From an uncultured Pseudomonadota bacterium (GTDB taxonomy: Bacteria; Pseudomonadota; Gammaproteobacteria; Steroidobacterales; Steroidobacteraceae): DNA of 64,000 bases. Below the pieces are notes generated by a model. The model had not been told where the DNA came from. It ran no database searches and was given only the letters and a program-made list of their open reading frames with translations. The stretch spans positions 62,001 through 126,000 of the forward strand of contig CAIPVV010000021.1 in NCBI GenBank assembly GCA_903868595.1. The letters are read 5' to 3'. Below, piece after piece: positions 26,142-34,026 of this stretch (positions are counted from its first letter, which is position 1; each line of letters opens with the position of its first letter). Made by a program: the position numbers and the translations under genes.

Positions 26142-26373
26142 GGCAGGGCCGGAAAGTTCGCGCCGGTAAGCCCTGTCGGCGGGAGAGGGCCGGCAGGTGC
26201 CCGGGCACGACAGCGCGGCGGATGCGTCCAGGCGGCCTTCGAGCCCCGCGCGACCTGCCCGGCCCGCGGCCCTTGCAGCACGGCGCGTGAGCGCGACTGC
26301 CAGTCGAGCCGACCCCTGCGCAGGGCGGCAAAGACTCGGCGAGAGGTCCCATGAAAAGCGATCCAGCAGGCAT

Positions 26374-26379
26374 TAGAAT
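26374..26379 (+). promoter_or_regulatory. Candidate -10 box for mdh
   Basis: TAGAAT lies 25 nt before the mdh ATG; a weak -35 (TGAAAA) is 16 bp upstream. The leader includes GGAG at 26396-26399 as ribosome-binding site. Confidence 0.4.
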
Positions 26380-26404
26380 CCACGCCCCTCTACACGGAGT
26401 TCTC

Positions 26405-27382
26405 ATGAAGAAGCCCTTGACCGTCACGATCACCGGTGCTGCTGGCCAGATCGGTTATGCCCTCGCCTTCCGCGTGGCCTCGGGCCAGCTGCTCGGCCCC
26501 GATCAGCCGGTGAACCTGAACCTGCTGGAAATCACGCCGACGCTGCCGGCGCTGCAGGGCGTGGTCATGGAGCTCAACGATTGCGCGTTCCCGCTGCTGA
26601 ACAAGATCGCCGCCACCGACGACGCCAAGGTCGCCTTCCGTGACAGCAACGTCGCGCTGCTGGTCGGCGCGCGTCCGCGCGGCCCGGGCATGGAGCGCAA
26701 GGACCTGCTGCTGGCCAACGCGCAGATCTTCTCCGCGCAGGGCAAGGCGATGAACGAGGTGGCAGACCGCGACATCAAGGTGCTGGTGGTGGGCAATCCG
26801 GCCAACACCAACTCGCTGATCGCGCGCGCCAACGCGCCGGAACTGAACCCGCGCAACTTCACGGCGATGACCCGCCTGGATCACAACCGCGCGCTCGCTC
26901 AGCTGGCCGAGAAGACCGGCAAGCACACGACGGACATCCGCAAGCTCACGATCTGGGGCAACCACTCCTCCACGCAGTACCCGGACTTGAGCCACACGAC
27001 GGTGGCCGGCGTTGCGGCCACGAGCCTGGTCGACCAGAAGTGGATCGAGGAGACCTTCATCCCGGTCGTGCAGCAGCGTGGCGCGGCGATCATCAAGGCG
27101 CGTGGCGCCTCCTCCGCGGCCTCGGCCGCCGCCGCCGCGATCGACCACGTGCATACCTGGGTGACCGGCACCGCCGAAGGCGACTGGGTGAGCATGGCCG
27201 TACCGTCCGACGGCAGCTACGGCATCAAGGAAGGGGTGATTTACTCCTACCCGGTCACCACCAAGAACGGTGAGTACCAGATCGTGCAGGGTCTCTCGGT
27301 GGATGCCTTCAGCCGCGCGCGAATGGAAGCCACGGAGAAGGAACTGCTGGAGGAGCGCGACGGCGTCAAGGACCTGCTGTAG
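26405..27382 (+). CDS. mdh: Malate dehydrogenase (NAD)
   Basis: TCA-cycle enzyme that oxidises malate to oxaloacetate. The 325-residue product belongs to the cytosolic-type MDH group found in xanthomonads and beta-proteobacteria, not the E. coli type. Features are the Rossmann motif [28 protein letters not shown], the substrate arginines in [15 protein letters not shown] and TRLDHNRA, and the catalytic histidine in IWGNHSS. The ATG before [10 protein letters not shown] was chosen over one 18 codons upstream because it matches the family start and has GGAG at proper distance. Converges with the FCD regulator gene. Confidence 0.97.
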   Translation: MKKPLTVTITGAAGQIGYALAFRVASGQLLGPDQPVNLNLLEITPTLPALQGVVMELNDCAFPLLNKIAATDDAKVAFRDSNVALLVGARPRGPGMERKDLLLANAQIFSAQGKAMNEVADRDIKVLVVGNPANTNSLIARANAPELNPRNFTAMTRLDHNRALAQLAEKTGKHTTDIRKLTIWGNHSSTQYPDLSHTTVAGVAATSLVDQKWIEETFIPVVQQRGAAIIKARGASSAASAAAAAIDHVHTWVTGTAEGDWVSMAVPSDGSYGIKEGVIYSYPVTTKNGEYQIVQGLSVDAFSRARMEATEKELLEERDGVKDLL

Positions 27383-27401
27383 GTCGCGCCGCCCACCCGC
27401 G

Positions 27402-28067
27402 CTAGTCGGGCCTGAAGACTTCTGCGACGCTTCGAAACAGGCGTCGCAGGATGTCCGCCGCGTTGGCTGCATCGCCGGCGCGGATCCTCTCCAGAAGCTC
27501 AACGTGCATCTGCAGCAGCGGCGCATAGCTGCTGCGCTCGGCCATGCGCCTCAGCACCAGCCGGCCGCGCACGTCGAAGTGCAGCGAGTCCCAGACCGTG
27601 ACGAAGACCCGGTTGCCACTGGCCTCGATGAGGCCGCGATGCAGGCGCAGCGCGTGGTCGATGTAGCGCTCGACCTCGTTGCGCGCCAGCGCCTCTTGCA
27701 TGGCGTCGAGGCAGTCCTGTAGCTGCGCGATCACCGCGGGCGAACAGGGGATCGCCAGCTCTACCGCGCGCGCCTCAATCGTGGCGCGCAGCTCATAGGA
27801 CTGGCGCATCTCCTCCAGGTCCGCGCCCCGCACACGCGTGCCGCGGTACCGCTCCGAGGTCACCAGCCCCGATCCCTCAAGCTCCCGCAGCGCCTCGCGG
27901 ATCGGCGCCTGGCTCACGTTGAACTCCCCGGCGAGCACCAGCTCCTTGAGCTGCGCGCCGGCCGGATAGTGGCCATCCAGGATGCGCGTCACTAGCGCAT
28001 CGCGAATGTGATCCCGCATGCAGGTGCGCTTGAGATCGGTGTCCCTGGGCTCGGCGAAGGCTCTCAC
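27402..28067 (-). CDS. GntR-family regulator with FCD domain
   Basis: Transcription factor of 221 residues: N-terminal winged helix-turn-helix (about 18-85, with LKELVLAGEFNVSQAPIREALRELE split as VSQAPIREALRELE) and a C-terminal all-helical FCD ligand domain with the likely metal-binding Asp/His set (ELRATIEARAVELA, LHRGLIEASGN, HVELLERIRAGD). FCD regulators usually sense organic acids or related small molecules. It is the last gene of the RND efflux operon, its GTG overlapping the outer-membrane factor stop, so it probably controls this pump; the operator may be the palindrome upstream of the RND gene. Confidence 0.9.
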   Translation of the reverse strand: MRAFAEPRDTDLKRTCMRDHIRDALVTRILDGHYPAGAQLKELVLAGEFNVSQAPIREALRELEGSGLVTSERYRGTRVRGADLEEMRQSYELRATIEARAVELAIPCSPAVIAQLQDCLDAMQEALARNEVERYIDHALRLHRGLIEASGNRVFVTVWDSLHFDVRGRLVLRRMAERSSYAPLLQMHVELLERIRAGDAANAADILRRLFRSVAEVFRPD

Positions 28068-29497
28068 GGTGCGCTGCCCGGCGTTACGGCATAGCCCCAG
28101 CCACCGCCCAGGGCGCGCACCAGCGCGATCGAGGCACCCAGCTGCTGCACGCGGGCAGCAAGCGCCGCGCGCTGGGCCTGCAGCAACGTGGTCTGCGTGC
28201 TGGTGACCTCGATGTAGTCGGCGATGCCCGCCCGGTAGCGCTCATCGGCGTGGTAGGCAGCGGACTTGGCGGCGCTCGCGGCCGTCTCCTGGGAGTCCAG
28301 TTCCTCGGCCAGCTCGCGCAGCGCGGCCAGGTTGTCCTCTACCTCGCGGTAGGCGTTGAGCGCGGACTGCCGGTACGCGGCCGCGGCCTCCTCGAACGCC
28401 GCGTGGGCGCGGCGCGTGAGCGCCGAGCGTGCCCCGACATCCAGCAGCGGTACGGCCAACGCCGGTCCTGCGGCCCAGAACCGGCTGGGCGCGCTGAACC
28501 AGCTGGCCGTGGTCTGCGCCTCGTAGCCGCCGGCAGCGCCCAGGCTGAATACCGGGAACCATGCGGCCCGTGCCACGCCGATCTCCGCGTTGGCGGCCGC
28601 CACGGCCCGCTCGGCGCGCGCAAGGTCTGGCCGGCGCAGCAGCAGCGTCGAGGGCTGGCCGGGCGCCAGCGCGGGCACCTGGGCCAGGAAGGGCGCAGAC
28701 GGCAGCGCAAAGGCCGCCGGCGGCAATCCCACCAGCACGGCGATGGCATGCTCGAGCTGGGCGCGCTGCCGGATCACGGCGGAGCGCTGCGCCTGCGTGC
28801 TCGCCAGCTGTGCCTGGGCCTGGTCCACGTCGGCCGCCGCCGCGATACCGGCCTCGTATCGATTGCGCGTCAGATCCAGCGCCCGCCCATACAGCTGCAC
28901 CGTGTCCTCCAGCAGTTGCACGGTCGCATCGGCACCGCGCAGCGCGAAGTAGTCACTGGCCAGCTCCGCGCGTAGCACGAGCTCCAGTGCCGCCAGATCC
29001 GCCTCCACCGCCTGCGTGCGGTCGCGCGAAGCGGCCGCCTCGTTGCGCAGCCGACCCAGCAGGTCGATTTCCCAGGAGAGGCCGAGCGAGGCCTGAAGAT
29101 CCGTGCGCGTGCTGGCAACGCCCGCGCTGGTCGGCGCATTGGCGGAACGGCGCGCGCGGGTGGCCGCGGCCGCGGCGCCCAGCGACGGATAGAGCCGGGA
29201 GGTCGCGCCCTGTGTCAGCGCGCGCGCCTGATCCAGGCGTGCCACGCCGGCCTGCAGGTCCTGGTTGCCCGCCTTCAGGCGCTGCTGCAGCTCATCCAGC
29301 TGCGCATCGCCGTAGGCATCCCACCAGCGGTCCCGCGGCGCCGTGTCGACCGCCTGCACGGGCAGCCAGTCGCCGGCTTCCTGGTATGCCGGCACGACGT
29401 CGACCTTCGGCGCCTGGTAGGCGGGCGCGAGCGAGCAGGCCGCCAGCGGCAGGCCCAGCGCCAGCAGCCACCCCGCACGCAGCGGCACGGTGCTCAT
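28064..29497 (-). CDS. RND efflux outer-membrane lipoprotein (NodT family)
   Basis: TolC-like outer-membrane channel of 477 residues. The signal peptide ends at a lipobox, PLAACS (Cys21). Two repeated outer-membrane-efflux domains follow, with long coiled-coil helices (for example LQQRLKAGNQDLQAG and RYRAGIADYIEVTSTQTTLL). It is the exit duct for the RND permease and adaptor encoded just upstream and overlaps the adaptor gene by four nt. Substrate specificity is not evident. Confidence 0.94.
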   Translation of the reverse strand: MSTVPLRAGWLLALGLPLAACSLAPAYQAPKVDVVPAYQEAGDWLPVQAVDTAPRDRWWDAYGDAQLDELQQRLKAGNQDLQAGVARLDQARALTQGATSRLYPSLGAAAAATRARRSANAPTSAGVASTRTDLQASLGLSWEIDLLGRLRNEAAASRDRTQAVEADLAALELVLRAELASDYFALRGADATVQLLEDTVQLYGRALDLTRNRYEAGIAAAADVDQAQAQLASTQAQRSAVIRQRAQLEHAIAVLVGLPPAAFALPSAPFLAQVPALAPGQPSTLLLRRPDLARAERAVAAANAEIGVARAAWFPVFSLGAAGGYEAQTTASWFSAPSRFWAAGPALAVPLLDVGARSALTRRAHAAFEEAAAAYRQSALNAYREVEDNLAALRELAEELDSQETAASAAKSAAYHADERYRAGIADYIEVTSTQTTLLQAQRAALAARVQQLGASIALVRALGGGWGYAVTPGSAP

Positions 29498-30678
29498 CTG
29501 GCGGCCTGCACGGTGGGTGCGAGCACCTTGATCGCAGTGGCTGCGCTCAGCGAGTCCGGCGGGCTCAGGATCACGTCATCGGCGGCGGTGAGGCCATCCA
29601 CGACCTCGATGTCCGACCCGAAATCGCGACCCACCAGCACGTCCTTCATCACCACCTTGCCCTGCGCCGACACCGTGGCCACCTGCAGGCCGTTGCCGTT
29701 GGCCAGCAACACGTTGGCCGGCAGCTTGAAGGCGACGACGCCCGCATCGGCGGGGACGTGGAAGCTGACCTCGGCATAACTGCCAGGCAGCAGCTCGCCC
29801 TTGGCGTTGTCGACGATCAGCTGTGCCAGCAGGGTGCGGGAGGCCGCGTCCAGTGCGTTGGAGGTGCGCTCCAGCGTCGCGCCGAAGCTGCGGCCCGGGC
29901 GATCGGGGAAATGGACATCGGCTTTCAGGCCGGCGTGCATCGCCGCCGCGTAGGCCTGCGGCACGCGCACATAGAGGCGCAGCTGGTGCAGGTCGGCGAT
30001 CCGGAAGAGCTCCGGCCCCGTGCCGCCGCCTGCGTTGATCAACTGGCCCACATCGGTGTTGCGCGCGGTGACCACGCCGTCAAACGGCGCCACGATCCGC
30101 TTGAAGCCCGACAGTTCGCGCAGCCGCTGCAGGTTCGCCTGCGCGGCGCGGAGCTGCGCGGCGCTGCTGTCGGCCAGGCTGATCTTCTCGTCGGCCGCCT
30201 GTTTGGAAACCGAGTCGGTGTCCCGCAGCCCACGCCAGCGCTCCGCGGTTGTGCCGGCGATCCTCTGGTTGGCCTGCGCGGTGGCGACGTCGGCCTCCGC
30301 GCCGCGCAGTTGCTGGTCCAGCTCCGGCGCATCGATCTCCGCCAGCACCTGGCCGGCCTTGACGTGCGCACCGATGTCCACGAGCCAGCGCTTCAGGTAC
30401 CCGCTGGTACGCGCATAGATCGGCGCATCGGTGTTGGCGGTGACGTTGCCGGGCAGCGTGACGAGCGCGCCGTCGGTGAGCAGCCGGGGCTTCACGGTGG
30501 CAACGCTCACTACGGCGGCGGCTTCCGCGTCCTGCTTGAGCCGGGCAGCGGCCTGGCGCGTGGAGAACACGCTCCAGGCGACGACCATGAGCGCAACGAC
30601 GCCCAGCGCATAGCCGCTGCGACGCATCGCGCGGCCGGCCTTGGACTTCTCGTCAGGGGTTATGTGGTGATGGTCCAT
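29494..30678 (-). CDS. RND efflux periplasmic adaptor (membrane fusion protein)
   Basis: HlyD/AcrA-type adaptor of 394 residues that bridges the inner-membrane pump and the outer-membrane channel. After a cytoplasmic stretch with HHH and a single membrane helix (about 23-40) come the lipoyl half-motifs (ARTSGYLKRWLVDIGAHVKA and IVAPFDGVVTARNTDVGQL), the alpha-hairpin between them, and beta-barrel and membrane-proximal domains. The ATG with GGAAG upstream is preferred to a TTG ten codons earlier that overlaps the permease stop. No lipobox is present, so it is anchored by the helix. Confidence 0.93.
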   Translation of the reverse strand: MDHHHITPDEKSKAGRAMRRSGYALGVVALMVVAWSVFSTRQAAARLKQDAEAAAVVSVATVKPRLLTDGALVTLPGNVTANTDAPIYARTSGYLKRWLVDIGAHVKAGQVLAEIDAPELDQQLRGAEADVATAQANQRIAGTTAERWRGLRDTDSVSKQAADEKISLADSSAAQLRAAQANLQRLRELSGFKRIVAPFDGVVTARNTDVGQLINAGGGTGPELFRIADLHQLRLYVRVPQAYAAAMHAGLKADVHFPDRPGRSFGATLERTSNALDAASRTLLAQLIVDNAKGELLPGSYAEVSFHVPADAGVVAFKLPANVLLANGNGLQVATVSAQGKVVMKDVLVGRDFGSDIEVVDGLTAADDVILSPPDSLSAATAIKVLAPTVQAAR

Positions 30679-30704
30679 AGCGGTGCTTCCGATTTTGCAG
30701 GTGC

Positions 30705-33700
30705 TCAACGGGCCGGCGCATGCGGGGACGCCGGCGTGACAGGGGGATCGTTGCGGTGCAGGCGGGCAAACAACGCAGGGACGAACAGCAGTGTCGCCAC
30801 GGTGGCCAGGAGCAGGCCGCCGATCACGGCGCGCCCCAGCGGCGCGTTCTGCTCACCGCCCTCGCCCAGGCCCAGTGCCATGGGCAGCATGCCGATGATC
30901 ATCGCCAGCGCAGTCATGAGCACGGGCCGGAAGCGCGTGACGCCGGCCTCCATCGCCGCCTGCAGGGCCGGCAGCCCGTCCTGCATGCGCTCTCGCGCGA
31001 AGCTCACCAGCAGGATGCTGTTGGCGGTGGCTACGCCCATGCACATGATCGCCCCCGTCAACGCCGGTACGCTCAGGGTCGTGCCGGTCACCAGCAGCAT
31101 CCACACGATGCCGGCGATAGCGCTGGGCAGCGCAGAGATGATGACGAAGGGATCCAGCCACGACTGGAAGTTGATGACGATCAGCAGGTAAACAAGCAGG
31201 ATCGCGCCGGCCAGGCCCACCAGCAGACCCGTGTACGAGGAGTCCATCGTCTGCATCTGCCCGCGTGTCACAATGCGCGTGCCCTTGGGCAGCTTGCCGT
31301 TGAACTCGGCGATCGCCTTGTTGATGTCGCGCCCGACCGAACCCAGATCGCGTCCTTGCACGGCACCAAAGATGTCGATGACGGGCTGGGAGTCGTAGTG
31401 CGAGACGATGCCCGGGCCGAAGCCGCGCGTGATGGTGGCAAGCCCGCCCAGCAGCTGCGTCTGGCCGTTGGTCGTGATCGGAACGTTCTGCAGGTCCGCC
31501 AGCGTGGTCATGCGGTATTGCGGGGCCTGCGCCACGATCGGGTACTGCACGCCGGTCTCCGGATTCAGCCAGAACGTCGGCGTGATCTGGCCGCTGCCGG
31601 CCAGCAGCAGCAGCAGGTTGTTGGCCACGTCCTTCTGCGACAGGCCCAGCTCCTGCGCGCGACTGCGGTCGCTCGCGACTCGCAGCTCCGGCTGATTGAA
31701 GGTCTGCTGCACGCGAAGGTCCACCAGGCCTGGCACGTGACGCAGCTTCTCCAGCAGCTGCTTGCTGATGTCGCGGTTCAGCGGGCTCGTGCCGACGACC
31801 TGTATGTCGATCGGCGAGGGTAGACCGAAGTTCAGGATCTGGCTGACGATGTCGGCCGGCAGGAACGCGAAGGTCGTGCCGGGGAACTGCTGCGGCAGGT
31901 CCTGTCGCAGCTTGGCGATGTAGTCGGCCGTGGGCGCATGGTCCTTGCCTAGGGAAATCAGGATATCCGCATCGCTGCTGCCCACGGTTCCGGAGTTGCC
32001 GTAGGTCAGGTTGATGCCCGAGACGGCCAGTCCGATGTTGTCGACGATGCTGGCCAGCTCGTGCGCCGGGATCACTTTGCGCACCGCATCCTCGACCTGA
32101 TCGACCTGGGCTGCGGTCTGCTCCACGCGGATGCCGGTGGGCACGCGCACGTGCAGCTTGATCTGCCCGGCATCCACCTCCGGAAAGAAGTTCTGCCCCA
32201 GGAACGGCAGCAACAGCATCGAGAGCAGCACGCCGGCCAGGAATCCCGGGATGAACACCTTCTGGCGCTGCAGCGCGACGACCAGGAAGGAGCGGTAGCC
32301 GTTGCGCAGCGCGAGGAAGCCCGCCTCGAAGCGCTGCTGGAAGCGCTGCCAGGCATTGGGGTTGGCCATCGCTGCCTGCTCCTGCGCCGCCGTCCGCAGC
32401 CAGTACTTGGCCAGCGTCGGCACCAGCGTGCGGGAGAGCAGGTAGGAGGTGATCATGGCGAACACGACGGCCTCGGCCATCGGCACGAACAGGTAGCGCG
32501 CCACGCCGGTGAGCAGGAACATCGGTACGAACACGATGCAGATAGCCATCGTGGAGACCAGCGCCGGCACGAGGATCTGCCGCGAACCCTCCAGGATCGA
32601 GTGCTCCACGGCCTCGCCGTGCTCCAGGTGGCGGTTGATGTTCTCGATGGTGACGGTCGCGTCGTCCACCAAGATGCCCACCGCGAGCGCAAGACCGCCC
32701 AGCGTCATCAGGTTGATGGTCTCGCCGAGCGCGCTCAGGCAGATGATCGAGGCGATCACCGACAGCGGGATGGAGATGGTGATGATCAGCGTGCTGCGCC
32801 AGCTGCCCAGGAACAGCAGAATCATCAGCGCGGTGAGCGTCGCGGCGATCAGTCCCTCCGTCGCCACACCCTGGATCGCAGCCTTCACGAACACCGACTG
32901 GTCCCCGGTCACGGCCAGCGAAGCGCCGTCAGGCAGCAGCTCGCGCACGAACGGCAGGCGCTGCTTGATGGTCTCGATGATGGCCAGCGTGGAGGCGGAG
33001 CCGGTCTTCTGGATCGACATGAGCACGGCGCGGCGGTTGTCCACGCGCACCACATTCACCTGCGGCGGATGACCGTCGTGCACGAAGGCCACGTCACGCA
33101 GGTAGGTGATCGCGCCCTTGTCGTTGCGCACGGGCAGGTCGTTGAGCTCCTCCAGCTTCAGCGGGCTGGCATTGAGCTTCACGTTGTATTCGGTGTCGCC
33201 GATCTTCTGGGTTCCGGCCGGCAGCGTGAGGTTCTGGTTGCCAAGGGCCGTGTTTACGTCGAGGGCCGAGAGGCCGCGCGCGCGCAGCGCATCGGGCTTG
33301 AGGTCCACCTGCACCTGGCGGGTCGCACCGCCAAACGGATAGGGAACCGACGCGCCGGCGACCGTTGCCACCTGGGCACGGATGATCTGGTTGCCGAAGT
33401 CAAACAGCTGGGACTCGGTGTGCTTCTGGCTGGACATCGCCAGCTGGATGATCGGCACGCTGGAGGCGCTGTATTTCAGGATCAGTGGCGGCGTGGTGCC
33501 GGCCGGCATCTGCCGAAGGTTGCTCTGCGCGTAGGCGGTGACCTGGGCCATCGCCAAATTGATGTCGACGCCAGGCTGAAAGAAGATCTTGATGACCCCG
33601 ACGCCCGGATAGGTCTGCGACTCCACGTGCTCCACGTCGTTGACGATGGTGGTCACGAAGCGCTCGATGTTCCCGGTGATGCGTCCGGCCATCTCGTCCG

Positions 33701-33884
33701 GCGCAAGGCCGGCGTACTGGAAAGTCACCGCGATCACCGGGATGCGGATGTCGGGGAAGATGTCGGTCGGCATCCCGGAGCGCATCGGGGTGCCCAGCAG
33801 CACGACGGCGCCCACCAGGGGCAGCAGCAGCGCCAGCACGATGAACGTGTAGGGACGCCGGAGCGCCAGATTAACTATCCACAT
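30705..33884 (-). CDS. RND efflux transporter permease
   Basis: Proton-driven inner-membrane pump of 1059 residues, first gene of the tripartite operon. It has the AcrB/MdtB layout: N-terminal helix LALRRPYTFIVLALLLPLVG, two large periplasmic loops, and TM4 with the proton-relay segment GILVDDATVTIENINRH. The PGVDINLAMAQVTAYAQSNL porter segment is present. The tail reads FVPALFARLHRND. It groups by eye with the multidrug-type HAE1 family rather than metal-type CzcA, though a single gene with this N-terminus is also common in less studied clades. Drug or organic-acid export is inferred. Confidence 0.94.
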   Translation of the reverse strand: MWIVNLALRRPYTFIVLALLLPLVGAVVLLGTPMRSGMPTDIFPDIRIPVIAVTFQYAGLAPDEMAGRITGNIERFVTTIVNDVEHVESQTYPGVGVIKIFFQPGVDINLAMAQVTAYAQSNLRQMPAGTTPPLILKYSASSVPIIQLAMSSQKHTESQLFDFGNQIIRAQVATVAGASVPYPFGGATRQVQVDLKPDALRARGLSALDVNTALGNQNLTLPAGTQKIGDTEYNVKLNASPLKLEELNDLPVRNDKGAITYLRDVAFVHDGHPPQVNVVRVDNRRAVLMSIQKTGSASTLAIIETIKQRLPFVRELLPDGASLAVTGDQSVFVKAAIQGVATEGLIAATLTALMILLFLGSWRSTLIITISIPLSVIASIICLSALGETINLMTLGGLALAVGILVDDATVTIENINRHLEHGEAVEHSILEGSRQILVPALVSTMAICIVFVPMFLLTGVARYLFVPMAEAVVFAMITSYLLSRTLVPTLAKYWLRTAAQEQAAMANPNAWQRFQQRFEAGFLALRNGYRSFLVVALQRQKVFIPGFLAGVLLSMLLLPFLGQNFFPEVDAGQIKLHVRVPTGIRVEQTAAQVDQVEDAVRKVIPAHELASIVDNIGLAVSGINLTYGNSGTVGSSDADILISLGKDHAPTADYIAKLRQDLPQQFPGTTFAFLPADIVSQILNFGLPSPIDIQVVGTSPLNRDISKQLLEKLRHVPGLVDLRVQQTFNQPELRVASDRSRAQELGLSQKDVANNLLLLLAGSGQITPTFWLNPETGVQYPIVAQAPQYRMTTLADLQNVPITTNGQTQLLGGLATITRGFGPGIVSHYDSQPVIDIFGAVQGRDLGSVGRDINKAIAEFNGKLPKGTRIVTRGQMQTMDSSYTGLLVGLAGAILLVYLLIVINFQSWLDPFVIISALPSAIAGIVWMLLVTGTTLSVPALTGAIMCMGVATANSILLVSFARERMQDGLPALQAAMEAGVTRFRPVLMTALAMIIGMLPMALGLGEGGEQNAPLGRAVIGGLLLATVATLLFVPALFARLHRNDPPVTPASPHAPAR

Positions 33885-33904
33885 GGAGGGAACCCGGATC
33901 GGTC

Positions 33905-33960
33905 ACGGCAAATGATTATCGATAATATAGAATAGAAAAGCTGCCCGTGCAGCTATTTTC
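33905..33960. promoter_or_regulatory. Divergent promoter and palindromic operator between RND operon and ppc
   Basis: The AT-rich centre of the 142-nt gap holds a perfect 12-bp palindrome ATTATCGATAAT (33915-33926), a classic regulator-binding geometry. Next to it is a small hairpin AGCTGC-CCGT-GCAGCT (33939-33954). Several -10-like hexamers overlap the palindrome on both strands (GATAAT, TAGAAT, TATATT), so a regulator bound here would block both promoters. The sequence partly resembles Fur boxes but the match is imperfect; the FCD regulator of the operon is an alternative ligand. Confidence 0.5.
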
Positions 33961-34026
33961 GGCTGACTTCTTGCATGGTCGTGGGTGCATTCTTTGACGG
34001 GACCCTTGCTTGGGAGGCCAGACACC

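Noticed and set aside
32061-33935. 600-codon plus-strand frame antisense to the RND permease
   Set aside because: Shadow composition; the RND frame is complete and matched by its adaptor and channel genes.
33939-33954. Hairpin AGCTGC-CCGT-GCAGCT read as an intrinsic terminator
   Set aside because: It lies in a divergent promoter gap where no transcript needs to end, and the stem is only six bp; kept as part of the regulatory region.
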